Shown: in pieces, positions 1-9,384 of the stretch
How the letters are laid out: the number at the start of each line of letters is the position of its first letter
How positions within the stretch are numbered: the first letter of the stretch is position 1
NCBI GenBank assembly: GCA_025399215.1
Contig: MU621347.1
Coordinates: 1-23,907, forward strand
DNA: 23,907 bases
Reading direction: 5' to 3'
Source: Globomyces pollinis-pini
Lineage: Eukaryota > Chytridiomycota > Chytridiomycetes > Rhizophydiales > Globomycetaceae
Notes under the pieces: model-generated
Databases searched by the model: none
Told to the model about the DNA's origin: nothing
Seen by the model: only the letters and a program-made list of their open reading frames with translations
Translations under genes and position numbers: made by a program

Positions 1-88
1 TAATTAAAACTATTACTAATACATCTGCTGTTTTTTTCAATGCCTTATATATCTGCTGTTTTTTTCAACCATTAAAAAAAAATATAAG

Positions 89-127
89 AAGACAGTATCT
101 CCTAATATTGTTGGAGAATACTGTCTT
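89..127. repeat. Inverted repeat (hairpin), 14-15 bp stem
   Basis: AAGACAGTATCTCC at 89-102 pairs with GGAGAATACTGTCTT at 113-127, with one bulged base and a 10-nt loop. It could be a transposon end or a folded transcript end; nothing nearby decides which. Confidence 0.6.
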
Positions 128-417
128 ATAATATAATTCACATACATCCTAAACTAACTTACCATGAGGAGACTTTGAGAACTTTAAGTCAAAAGTTTGC
201 AAGCAATGCAAATAAAATTTAAACCCTAATAATATACCATATTCATATAAACAGAACTGTTTTTATTTTTGTATTCACACACTAACTGAGTGGGCTGTCG
301 GCTATTAGGTAATGTTAAGTGTATGTCGCCAAGTCTAGACATAGAAACTTTTATGTCTGGACATAAGTCTGTAACGTGACTCATATATACTTCATTATTT
401 TAAGGTATTATAAGTAC

Positions 418-497
418 ATTATTAACCAAAATACATAGATTTTAGGTAATAAAGTGATTATTAACCCAATCTTAACAGATTTTAGGTAATAAATAAA
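418..497. repeat. Imperfect 40-bp tandem repeat, two copies
   Basis: Both copies begin ATTATTAACC and carry AGATTTTAGGTAATAAA at the same offset; the middles differ by several substitutions. No coding sense was found. Confidence 0.55.
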
Positions 498-999
498 TTT
501 ATAGCTCGTCTAATTTTTAGGTGTTAAAATGACTTTTTAAACTTTCACCATTTCTTAAAAAACAGAATAAACTGTTAAAAATTACAGAAATCAAAAGCCC
601 TTTAAAAAAGAATAAATATTATCTAGAACTTATTTTATTGACCATTTAATTAGTAGTAATTTAAGTCTAAACACGGTGTTTTTTCCTTTGGAGTAGCAAC
701 GAACTTGGTGTAAAAACGCGTGTTTTTTACCAATTAAGGTACAGATTATCCATCAAAAAACACCCCAAACTTACGAAAAAATTCCCCAAACGCGCCTTAA
801 TCTCCCCCTAATTACTATAAAATGCTTCGGGAAACTTAATAAAAATTATAATCTGGTAACACAGCTTTATACGTTCTAAGATAACCCTAAAGCACCAAGA
901 AATTTTCTTTTTTACTACTGAAGAAGTTCGAAAAAGAACCGGACTTACTACCTACCGAAGAAAACTCAAAGTATCTACAAAGTTCAACACAACTTTGTG

Positions 1000-2167
1000 T
1001 TAATCAGTAAACCCAGTAGCTACCCCTAACCTCGCTAACACAAATCCTAACCGTAACCCTATCGTGTTGAGTTCTTTCCAGTTGATTGAGAATTCCAGTT
1101 CGTGGATGTCCCAGAGGCCTTGTGAGGCATTTGAGTGACTCCAACCTATCTGTGAGGCATCTGTAAAGAACTCCAGGTGAGGATTTGGCTGTTCCAATGA
1201 GAGGGGTCTTCCGTTCCAAAGAGTGATTTGCTGATTCCACCAGTGTAGGTCTTGAAGAGAAGTTGTATCCAGATTGATTTTTGCATTCCAGTTGTGGTTT
1301 TGTTCGAGGAGAGCTAGGGTTTGAAGTGATTCCAAAGAGCGGTATTGGAGCCGAGCTGGCAGGATTGCTTGAATCGTGGAAGCAAGAAGACCATTTAGTT
1401 GTGCCAACTGGCGAATTGTACCTTGAGGTTTGTTGAGCCAACGTCGAGTTTCTTTCTTTACTTTTTGGATTTTGGTATGTGGGTGTGAGATTTGCATTTT
1501 TTGCTGTCCAGGAGAAATCCTAGAAAGGTGAGCTGTTGAGTTGGAGTGATTGAAGATTTTTGGTAATTGATTAGGAGTCCCAGGTTGCGTAAGTGATGTC
1601 TCAGGATGCAAGTGTGGAGCTGACATAGTTCTTTTGATTTGACCATTACGATGATGTCGTTTATATAAAAGGTTAATCGTATACCTACTTGTCTTAGAGG
1701 CACAAGAACCTTTTTATGAGTTTTGTAAAAATGCGAGGAATAGGACCAGGGCCGCAAGGTACTCCCAAATGAATATACAATTTGTTCCGGTGTTTGAAAG
1801 CAAGATTGGTTTGACTGGAATGGTGTAGTCCCAAAGTATTGAAAGCCTTCGTTAGATCCGTTTTCATCATGTAATCGTTTGTTTGAACGAGCTGGCGAGC
1901 AGTTGTTAAATTTTCCATTTTGAAGTGAATGTATGGTAGGTAGGCATTCAGGTCGGGGCGTTCCAAGCAAGGTCTTAGCTTGTTGTTTTGATCTACGATA
2001 AAGCAGTTTCCCAGTATGTAGTTTCCTTCTGAGAAGTCTTTCTTTTTATGTTTAGGGATTTTTAATATCTGTGCAGTTAGTGAGAGAGGCAGTTGAAAAA
2101 CCTGCCTGGATCGTTTGGAGAAATTTGAAAGAAGGTAATATTGTTGTATTTTATAAAAGCGGGACAT
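1000..2167 (-). mobile_element. Degenerate DIRS-type retrotransposon: reverse transcriptase and RNase H
   Basis: Three overlapping minus-strand frames together spell a reverse transcriptase followed by an RNase H. The first (2167 to about 1715) has FKMENLTTARQLVQ, then NDYMMKTDLTKAFNTL, then a PxxFTKLIK-type motif, all typical of DIRS/Ngaro elements. The second (about 1715 to 1500) has the catalytic-loop region YINDII followed by NLGLLINYQKSS and TFLGFLLD. The third (about 1500 to 1000) has the LNGLLAS...LPARLQYR connection, the RNase H TDAS motif and the FSINWKELN motif. Frameshifts are needed near 1715 and 1500, and the RT box reads YIND where active enzymes have Y-x-D-D, so one catalytic aspartate is lost. 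No tyrosine recombinase or gag was recognised. It is a dead, truncated copy. Confidence 0.85.
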
Positions 2168-2518
2168 CCAATTTTGGAAATCGATGATGAGGAATTAGTC
2201 AAGCAGTTACAATCAATGAGAAGTTTTAAAGTGAAGATAAATATGGTGCTATTTTATAAATTATGTGAAATGAACAACGTACAGACTGCGGATTCTCTAT
2301 ATATAATGGAAATGGAAAAGAAGACCAATAACGCTGATATTTGGAAATGGAAGGAAAAAGAAAAGGAAGCTATAATTATATTAAATGAAAGGATCGAGAT
2401 TTAGAAGGACAATCAAAAGACGTTAAAATTTAAAAAGAATAATGGAGAAAACTACTATTCAGCCATGGAACGATCGCTCCCTGACGCCAATGGAGGACTC
2501 TTTTATGGGATGGTTAAA

Positions 2519-2736
2519 GTGAAAGGCTAATGGATTGATTTGATACCGAACTTGAACCTGGTGTGCTTTGGTATACTTTAATAGACCTGACCTCACAGCT
2601 TATATTTCAATGGACTGATTGTGGGATTACTCATATAAGGATATGAGTCCTTGGTCGAAGTGATGATTTGATCACAGTGAAAGGCAAATGGATTGAATTG
2701 ATACGGAATTTGAAGCTGGAGTGCTCTGGTACAAAA
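2519..2736. repeat. Diverged direct repeat, about 60 bp, two copies about 158 bp apart
   Basis: GTGAAAGGCTAATGGATTGA near 2519 and GTGAAAGGCAAATGGATTGA near 2677 continue with matched sequence up to the CTTTGGTA/CTCTGGTA blocks. The second copy is open in one frame (VKGKWIELIRNLKLEC); the first has a stop in the same place, which suggests decayed duplicated coding sequence from an unknown element. Confidence 0.6.
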
Positions 2737-3319
2737 GTAAAAATCTGGTTTTAAGACTATCAGGATCTCGTGCAGTGATATTGTTTTGTCTATTAATGTT
2801 ATACTGCACTCCTACCTGCTCCCACTAGTTTGATCTAGTGGGGAGCACTCGCGCTACCATAAGCAGAAGTCTCTCAATATCGGCTTCTTTATAATTGGAG
2901 CTACCGGACATATTTCACTACTAATAGTTAAATAAAAATTGTATTGCTAGGGTTAGGTAACATAGGGTTGTGTGGATTTTTTTTCTTCTAACGCTTCAAT
3001 TCAGGGCCCGAGATGCAATATCCGCAGCTCCGAAAGGACTGGTGAGCAATGACCGGGAGCAGGGGAGTGGTAACTAATCCCCCGGTATTAAAGTGCTTGG
3101 CCAAGTGTTGATATTAATTAAACTAACTCTAGTAATTGTTGTCTGTTCTAGATATTTGGATATTTAAAAGGTATATTCTCTTATTAACTATTAGCATCAG
3201 TAGTTTTTAGTGCTAAATAAACTCAATATTTATTAACTCTATTGGTTTTATTTTTTTGCTCACTACTCACTTATTACACAAATAATTGAATTATAATAAC
3301 TCTATGATGGTTTTGGGAT

Positions 3320-3374
3320 GGTTTTGGGATGACATAGACAGGACATATGCTTCAACATATGTCTTCCCAAAACC
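3320..3374. repeat. Two-step inverted repeat next to a transposase remnant
   Basis: GGTTTTGGGA (3320-3329) pairs with TCCCAAAACC (3365-3374); inside it GACATATG and CATATGTC pair around a CTTCAA loop. GATGGTTTTGG is also tandemly repeated just to the left. It lies about 240 bp past the 3' end of the piggyBac-like remnant and may be a terminal structure of that or another element. Confidence 0.6.
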
Positions 3375-3616
3375 AACACACAGTTTGACATATATCACCA
3401 ACAAATGTCTAAACATATGGTGGTTTTGGCATTGCTCCAATAAATAGCACTGGCGGTAATGGTGGATTTTATGTCCATATAGTACGCACGCTGTTTACCA
3501 AAAATAATCGACAAAGCTCTGTCAAGATATTCAACGTATTGACTGAACTAAAGGTTGAAATAACCCATCTAAATTAATTAAATTGATAACAAAATCTTAC
3601 CCAACAGGAGATAAAT

Positions 3617-4347
3617 TTATTGTAGCAGGTAATACAATACTTTAATATTAGGTCCAAACCCAGTGCATCGATGGAGTTTGAAATTGTCTCGATTTCCAAA
3701 TTCTATGTTCGAGTTAGTATAAGCATCAGATGCTGTATGTAAGATGCTACAAATATGTAAATATCTAGACTTATTAGTATCTAGATCACTACCGATCAAG
3801 ACTCATGATTGATGAGAAAATTGGTGTTCTTAGATAAACATTTTTTAGCCAATTTGCTTGTACATCTGTTTTTCCATGAACAGAACACAGCAGCATAGTT
3901 GCGCACCATAAATAGAATTCTCTAATGGTTAACGGATCGCCTGGTTTGTCACGTTTTTTTCTTTTAATAAATCTATCAGACTTTGCATACTCGTTTGAGC
4001 TTTCTACCACTAGTATAAAAATATTGTTGCAGATAAATTTTTCAAATATTTGAAACGCCGTTATCTCTTGGTCTGTTGGTCCTGGAGTAGCGCCAGTAAA
4101 CACAAAAGGAGAGTTCTTTTGCATTGGCTCCTCTTCCAAACGTGTTTCAATAAGGTCTCTTAATGCTTGATTCTTTTCTTTTACAGTATATTTTCGACCT
4201 GTTGTTGGGTTTATTGATAATGGTGGATAAATAACTTGATTATCATCAATGTTGATTTCATTGATTGATGTTTCTTCATCATCGAATTCACCCTCAATAC
4301 TTCGATCAATATCATCAACTTGATGAGTTTGACTCTAAATCTTCCAT
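3617..4347 (-). pseudogene. PiggyBac-like (DDE_Tnp_1_7) transposase, N-terminal remnant
   Basis: Read leftwards from an ATG at 4347, an acidic N-terminal region (about 4330-4200) leads into the start of the piggyBac transposase domain: a FxGxTPGPTDQE-like stretch, then FEKFICNNIFILVVESSNEYA, the DPLTIREFYLWCATMLL segment and the SIMSLDR box. A 28-nt GT-AG intron (3765-3792, with TACTAAT branch-like sequence) joins SLDR to YLHICSILH, matching the family's M-S-x-x-R-F/Y-x-x-I-x-x-x-L-H pattern; without it a stop follows SLDR directly. One frame change is needed near 4325-4335, and the catalytic DDD region is absent. The visible part is roughly 220 residues against 500-600 in the family, so it is a fragment. 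It shows that the short introns also occur, or were acquired, in a transposon gene. Confidence 0.7.
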
Positions 4348-5491
4348 CAATTTGAATAAACAACGCGAAAATATTATAAGATGAAATCTCAAAACTTTTT
4401 GATTTTAATTACATTTTCATAACTTGGGAATAGAAATGTATTATACATTTTTATGAAAATAATTCCATTAAAACAATTGCTGTTCCTTGTGTCACCGGAG
4501 AATTCTCCGTGACCCGTTAAAACCCTTGTCGTCCATTTTCATTTGCATACACGTTGGGATTTAATAAAAATCACGTTTACTATCAAACGAATCATAGCCG
4601 AGTAATCATGTATTCGATCCATCAGACCATTCTCTCTTTATCAATGAATTAAAAGATGAATTAAAAGATAAATTTCAATATGAATTTAAATATGGTATGC
4701 CACTAGAGATTAGCAAGTCCTTAACTCTAATGGGATAGCCATTCTTTAGTTCTTTTCTGGCTAATTTTTTTTCAAATCAAAATTTGAAAGCAGCCGAGAG
4801 GAGTTTACTTAATAATTCCCAGAATTATATCTTTCAAGAGATTTCTATTACACAGATAAATGCTTAACAATCGCTGCAATGATCAATGCGGAGGTATTCC
4901 TCATTACAAGCAGGTTTACATCATTAATATTTACTATCGTTTCAATACATGAATCAATATTTCATAAACTACAATGTAAACTTACAAGCAGGTAAACTGC
5001 AATCTGGTTCCGTCAATAGAGATTCCTAGCCATAATCTCTAATGGAGGGGCCATTTTCTTGTTTCCATCACCTTGTCATTTGTATTTTGTGAAGGTTTTG
5101 CGTATATATGACTTAATGGTGTGAAAAAAAATGTAAAAATAGTGATAGGTATGCCCTTAATAATAGAAACATCTTTTTAGGGAAAATCTATTGACAGCTT
5201 TTCTAACTAATTTGACACTTTGTCACACTGCGGAAAAAATAAAGTGTCCGATACCGAACAACTTTATTTTTTAAAAAACAATATATTTGATTAAGGATTT
5301 TACTATATGCCTTCTTTAGAATAAGCGGTTTGCTACTCATCCAATTCACTAGTTTGAAGAAAAGCTCTGAGACGCAGAAAAGATCAGCAGTTAGCATAAA
5401 CTGGGACCATTTTTTAAGAAACGTTTCTCTTTATGCTTTTGATATTTTAGTGGAACAATGCGTATCTGCTTATGCAGTCTCAGATATGTAA
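4348..5491. other. Intergenic AT-rich DNA, nothing recognised
   Basis: No open frame with recognisable protein family or start/splice logic was found. A 64-codon minus-strand frame at 5203-5397 has no clear similarity. Likely decayed transposon sequence between the piggyBac-like and Mutator-like remnants. Confidence 0.4.
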
Positions 5492-5801
5492 ATTACATCA
5501 CACAAGTTCAGGGAGATTTACATCGACTCGTGGAAACATCGAATACGAGAATGTACCCTTACGTCCACGAGTATCGCATTAAATGAAATTGATAAGCAAT
5601 GGCTGTTGGTTGATGTGCCCAAAACCTATGGAATAAGATTCAATGCAGTGATAAGTCAACCATTTGATCGAAGAGCCATTAATAGTTAAGAAAGCAAAGG
5701 GAAGACCAGCTGGATCTAAAAGTAAAAAGTCTACAACTCGGGATAAATCTTTGATGGTCGTGAATGTAGGTGGACATAATTCACGGACATGGTCTCATTA
5801 A
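5492..5801 (+). pseudogene. Mutator-like transposase C-terminal remnant
   Basis: Two plus-strand frames follow each other. The first (5492-5689) reads HKFREIYIDSWKHRI... and ALNEIDKQWLLVD. The second (from 5670) reads EEPLIVKKAKGRPAGSK followed by SKKSTTRDKS and a stop at 5799. A basic KGRPxGSK (AT-hook-like) tail followed by STxRDxS is a common C-terminal signature of Mutator-like transposases in fungi. A frameshift near 5670-5689 separates the two halves and the upstream catalytic part is absent, so this is a fragment. The family assignment rests mainly on the tail motif. Confidence 0.45.
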
Positions 5802-6110
5802 ACTGCTAGTCTACACTTTATAGTGTTATAGTTTAACACGTAGCAATTACAGCTGAGAAGAAAGTAACTGATTACTGATGAACTATTAAGAATATTTTGC
5901 AATTAAATGTTTTTTATGCAACCCAAAATCATTCCTGGATTAAATCTCTTTCCCTGCATTTTTGAAATTTCTTCAGTTCAGTTGCTGCAAGAATAGATGT
6001 TCCCTTATCCATCAAATTCGAAATTCTAATATTACTTTGTCGTTAACTCTAATAAGGGTTACAAAACGAAAATTGCGAAGAAATATTTTTTTTTTTCATC
6101 GCAGTTAAAT
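5802..6110. other. Intergenic region before the MAK11 gene
   Basis: No gene seen. A T-rich tract (about 6087-6097) lies just before the MAK11 start. A TAAGGGTTA sequence near 6053 differs by one base from the TTAGGGTTA motif found before two other genes here. No TATA box is obvious. Confidence 0.4.
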
Positions 6111-7335
6111 ATGACAGACTTTTTAGTAATTGCGGGAACATATGAAAGACTTTTGTATGGTCTGAGCGGAGATAGCAACAATCAATCTTTAGCTCCTGCC
6201 TTTATTTATCCTGGTATGCTCCGTTTTCTAATAATCAGCTCATATATCGTGTATAACAGCGCTGGATGCAACTAAAAGATTTTTGGCCACTGGTTCTACT
6301 GATGAACACGTCAAATTATATGATTTGAAGATTAGAAAAGAAATTGGTACATTGATGCATCATTGTAATTCTTATTATCTAACTGTATTAGCTGGTACCA
6401 TAACTGCATTACGATTCATAGGAAACCAGCACTTGATCACTGGTTCGCAAGATGGCACCATCGGAATTGTTCGCACTTCCGATTGGGAGCATCTAAAATC
6501 ATTGACAGGACATAATGGTCCAATTCTCGCATTTGATGCACATCCATCTGGAAAAGTCTTACTCAGTGTGGGAAAAGATCAAACTTTAAAGTGCTGGGAT
6601 CTATCTAGGGCAGTTTGTTCTTTTTCAATGAAGTTGTCCCAAGTTCCAACTAAAGTCTATTGGAGCAATGATGGAACTCACTTTGCAGTGTTTTTTGACA
6701 AATTAATACAAATCCACTGTTTGGAAACTGGTGAAATAGTTGCTAAGCTTCAGCAACAAAATCGTATCAACAGTGGAACGTTTGTCACATTAACTATGGA
6801 TAATCTTGAACATCAAGTTTTAGTGTTTGGTGGGGAAGATAAAATTCTTCGAATTTTAAACTTGAAGGGTGAATTGATTGCATCTTGGATGTCGGGTCAT
6901 GAATATCGGATAAAAGATATGGCCTTCTTAGAGAGTACTACACTGTTATCCACTTGCTCCTCCGATGGAACAGTGTTTGTTTGGGACCTTCAAAAGTGTA
7001 TTGACACTTTGAAAGACGAAGAAACTGCACTTGTTAAACCTCAAATTGCAACGTATGATGCGAAGTGTAGACTGACGTGCATTGCTTTGGTTCACCCACA
7101 TACATATAAAAAGAAAGTGGTAGAAATTGAAAAGCAAGTGTATCCTGAGTCAGATTATGAAGATATGGAACCAAAATCAAAAATTTCGGTCAGCTTTGAT
7201 ATAAATGCACCATTAAAAGACCAAGATTCCAAACCAAAGCAAAAGAAGAAACCAAACTCCAAATTCACCACATTAGTGAATAAGAAGGGCAAACCATTTA
7301 AAGTTCAAAAGAAGAAGAAACCAGATTCCAATTGA
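6111..7335 (+). CDS. MAK11: MAK11/PAK1IP1-type WD40 protein (60S ribosome assembly)
   Basis: Three exons (6111-6213, 6239-6364, 6392-7335) give 390 residues. The protein follows the MAK11/PAK1IP1 family from its N-terminus (IAGTYERLLYGL) through the WD repeats (FLATGSTDEHVKLYDL; HHSGTITALRF; HLITGSQDGTIGIV; HPSGKVLLSVGKDQTLKCWD; TCSSDGTVFVWDL) to a lysine-rich tail (residues about 330-390) typical of nucleolar proteins. MAK11 homologues act in the nucleolus in assembly of the large ribosomal subunit; human PAK1IP1 also binds PAK1. Intron 1 (25 nt, 6214-6238) is needed to join the conserved N-terminus. Intron 2 (27 nt, 6365-6391) is a multiple of three without a stop, so an unspliced reading stays open but inserts nine residues into the conserved HHSGTIT motif. 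The ATG at 6111 matches where the family starts. No breaks are seen. Confidence 0.95.
6214..6238 (+). other. 25-nt spliceosomal intron in MAK11
   Basis: Starts GTATG, ends CAG, with CTAAT seven to eleven bases before the end. Removal restores the family sequence YPAHI...ITALDATKRFLATGS across the junction (phase 1). Confidence 0.9.
6365..6391 (+). other. 27-nt in-frame intron hidden in the MAK11 reading frame
   Basis: GTAAT...TAACTGTATTAG. It has no stop and length 3n, so ORF finding cannot see it; removal gives HHSGTIT, exactly as in PAK1IP1 homologues. Confidence 0.88.
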
Positions 7336-7520
7336 TAGTTTTTCATCCGCATATTTTTCAACCTAATAAATTTCACTATTTATGCAATCTTAACCTTAAT
7401 GAAACCTTGTCCAATGAAAGGCATGTTAGATCAGACTTCTCTGACCCATTGTGTGTAGTTCAAAACAATCAAATCAAACAATTACCACAATCAACACGAT
7501 TTATATCTTTGATTCTTTGG

Positions 7521-7528
7521 TATAAATA
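7521..7528 (+). promoter_or_regulatory. TATA box (TATAAATA) before the EF-hand gene
   Basis: TATAAATA lies 17 bp before the ATG at 7538 and 62 bp before the in-frame ATG at 7583. A TATATC at 7502, 36 bp before 7538, would fit the spacing seen at other genes here better. Either would serve. Confidence 0.45.
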
Positions 7529-7537
7529 GAAATCTTG

Positions 7538-8382
7538 ATGGGAAATAATATCTCAATCAAAACTTCACCAGAACACCATGGGATGGAAAGACATGCATCT
7601 AAATCTAGACCAGAACAGCTAAAAAACTCAAGTAAACTTTGAAATATTATTCATCCAAACAGGTAGAGCCAAAATACTTATACATAGGTAATTAAAATGA
7701 ATACAATATTAACAAAGTTTAGAGATATTAAAGGAAATTCAAAGACTCTCTGCAGCTTTCGAGAAATCCCAAGACGGATCAGGAACAATCAATAAGGAAC
7801 AATTTAAATCAGTACACCAACAATAGTTTGATTTAGTTAGGTTTTAAGTGCAAATGTAGATGCATGGTCGAAAGGAGCGCAGTTGTTATTTTTAGAGCGA
7901 CTTTTTGATGCATTTGATATGGACAGATCAGGATCGATTGATTATAACGAGTTTCTAAGGGGATTGAAAATATTCTTTCAAGGTATTTTATATTCTTGTT
8001 TAATATAAAAAGGTATCCCGAACACGTACTAAAAGTTATGTAGGTAGTGAAGATGAAAAATGCGAGCGTATTAAATGAAATTTAATCAATAGTTACTTTT
8101 CGAATATACGATGTGGATAAAAGTGGAGATATTCAACCAAAAGAACTAATTCATATAATGGCAGAAATGTACTCTAGTTACCATGGGACAGATCAGATGG
8201 GTAGTGTAGCTACCCTTGTGCATCAAATTTTCCATGATTTAGATATCAATGGAGATGGATCTTTGGTAATTCTTGATGTTTTTTTTTTAAACTTGTAGAG
8301 TATTACTGAGTTTCGTTTAATGGCGGTTAAAGAACCAATGATGATTGATTTTATTGAAGAATTCCTTCGAATTCCAGAGTAA
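7538..8382 (+). CDS. Calcineurin-B-like EF-hand calcium-binding protein, seven exons
   Basis: Seven exons (7538-7631, 7663-7687, 7718-7811, 7841-7982, 8044-8067, 8093-8265, 8299-8382) make 211 residues with all phases consistent. The start MGNNISI is an N-myristoylation-type sequence (Gly2, Ser6), as in calcineurin B and NCS proteins; it is followed by four EF-hands. Loop 1 (SQDGSGTINKEQ) lacks the position-1 Asp and position-12 Glu and is probably inactive. Loops 2-4 (DMDRSGSIDYNE, DVDKSGDIQPKE, DINGDGSLSITE) are canonical. By family it should be a membrane-associated Ca2+ sensor or regulatory subunit; whether it is calcineurin B, calaxin-like or another member I cannot tell. An alternative start is the ATG at 7583. 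The intron between 7982 and 8044 is 61 nt and splits into two abutting 30- and 31-nt GT...AG units. Exon 2 is only 25 nt and itself begins GT and ends AG. Confidence 0.85.
7983..8043 (+). other. Double intron: two abutting GT...AG units (30 + 31 nt)
   Basis: 7983-8012 runs from GTATT to AAAAAG and 8013-8043 from GTATCC to ATGTAG, with zero nucleotides between. Removing the whole 61 nt joins FFQ to GSEDEK in frame; retaining any part of the second unit as exon brings a stop. The AG|GT junction is a possible recursive splice site. Confidence 0.7.
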
Positions 8383-8510
8383 TGTTTAACTTTTTATGTA
8401 GAATCATTAATAAATCCATGTTTATGACTCTATATGGCACTTGGTATGAACAATATAGTGATTTCAAAAATACACGAACGTTTATAACACTTCAATCAAT
8501 GATCGATCTT

Positions 8511-9346
8511 TTATTTTATGTGATGGTGTGAAGGTAAATTATTCAAAATACCATCCACAGCTTCAGCAAAATTACCAATTGCTTTAGACGCAATGTAATT
8601 CATATGGGCAAAAGTTAACCAATTCATTCCATTTCCGCGTATGTATCCCTCCAGCATTTCAGAATTCAATTCAGACACTTGTAAATCGATTTTGTTACTA
8701 TTTAATGTTAAACAATGATTTTTGATTGATATCCACAATAAGGCTGCTTGGTCAAATGATTTGAATGCTTCCTTTAGTATAATGGTTTTAGTGAAAAACA
8801 TACCTCTAATCCGTTCACGTCAATCACCCTCCGTTCTTTCAATTCAAGCATGATTTCGCTGCATAGGATTGTCATTGAAAATTTAATTATCGTTTGACAA
8901 GAATCGAAAAGTTTTTCAGCAGTAGTTGCTATACGTTCCTGGCTCTTTGAAGTACTTGCAATTAATTTTATAGCCACTGTCGGGTTCTTCAACATCAACA
9001 AAGCGCGTTGATACGATCGGCAAGCCAGTATTGATTCTTCTACTATCAATTTGGAATTAAAATGAAATTCTTTCAACACAGATTGGAATTGACATAATAA
9101 TTCCAGAATATGAATGTTTGCTTTCAACCCTTTTGTCCCATGATGAGCCAGTTTTAACTGACTAGCAACTTTTGATAAACCATCCATAATCTCTTGAGCA
9201 CATACGGTTTGATTGAGTTTGGATAATCGATCAATTTCTTCAGCCAATACCGTGTCGGTTAAGATCAGCGTATGCACAGTGTCGAAACCAGTATCATATA
9301 TTTTAGCTTGAGTAGGAAAAATAGATCCATCAGGTTGATTTGCCAT
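8511..9346 (-). CDS. Short alpha-helical protein, paralogue of the 21654 gene without its hydrophobic hairpin
   Basis: Exons 9346-8804 and 8771-8511 (32-nt intron, 8772-8803) give 267 residues. It aligns along its length with both ends of the protein encoded at 21654-23250: FPTQAKIYDTGFD..., the GTKGL and E-L/M-LC-Q/N segments at the N-terminal side, and GNGMNWLTFAHMNYIASKA...VDGILNNLP at the C-terminal side. The intron follows the same Leu-Glu, in the same phase 0, as the last intron of the long gene, which confirms both models. About 200 central residues of the long form are missing here, including both coiled-coil stretches and the glycine-rich hydrophobic segment, as are the last 30 or so. 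No signal peptide. ATG 9346 is preferred over the upstream in-frame ATG at 9364 because a TATA box lies 38 bp before it and the paralogue starts there. Function unknown; helical content and the long/short pairing recall two-part alpha-helical pore-forming systems, but that is inference. Confidence 0.82.
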
Positions 9347-9377
9347 TTTTTGTAGTAATTGCATCTCTGTTTCTAAT

Positions 9378-9384
9378 TTTTATA
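9378..9384 (-). promoter_or_regulatory. TATA box (TATAAAA) for the short helical gene
   Basis: TATAAAA on the minus strand, 38 bp before the ATG at 9346. The spacing matches the boxes before the 21065 and 21654 genes. Confidence 0.6.

Larger units (their letters stand above)
1..999. other. AT-rich non-coding DNA with short repeats
   Basis: No convincing coding region is visible. The stretch holds a repeated TCTGCTGTTTTTTTCAA element (about 23-39 and 51-67), a hairpin at 89-127, and an imperfect 40-bp tandem repeat (about 418-497) in which AGATTTTAGGTAATAAA recurs at 437 and 477. It lies beyond the 3' end of the minus-strand retrotransposon remnant and may include part of that element, but I see no recombinase or terminal repeat that proves it. 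Confidence 0.5.
2168..3616. other. Intergenic, decayed repetitive DNA
   Basis: An 87-codon plus-strand open frame at 2141-2404 overlaps the retrotransposon and has no recognisable domain. A diverged direct repeat lies at about 2519-2578 and 2677-2736. A local palindrome around 2818-2848 (CTCCCACTAG...CTAGTGGGGAG) and the hairpin at 3320-3374 are the only other structure I can see. It looks like accumulated transposon debris. Confidence 0.45.

Noticed and set aside
2141..2404. 87-codon plus-strand frame
   Set aside because: No recognised domain, overlaps the antisense of the retrotransposon remnant and lies in decayed DNA; likely chance or debris.
2760..3110. Possible tRNA- or SINE-like segment (short GC-richer patches and palindromes)
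   Set aside because: I could not form a cloverleaf or find A and B boxes at proper spacing.
5203..5397. 64-codon minus-strand frame with a VNWMSSKPL segment faintly like piggyBac C-terminal sequence
   Set aside because: The similarity is a few residues only and cannot be separated from chance.
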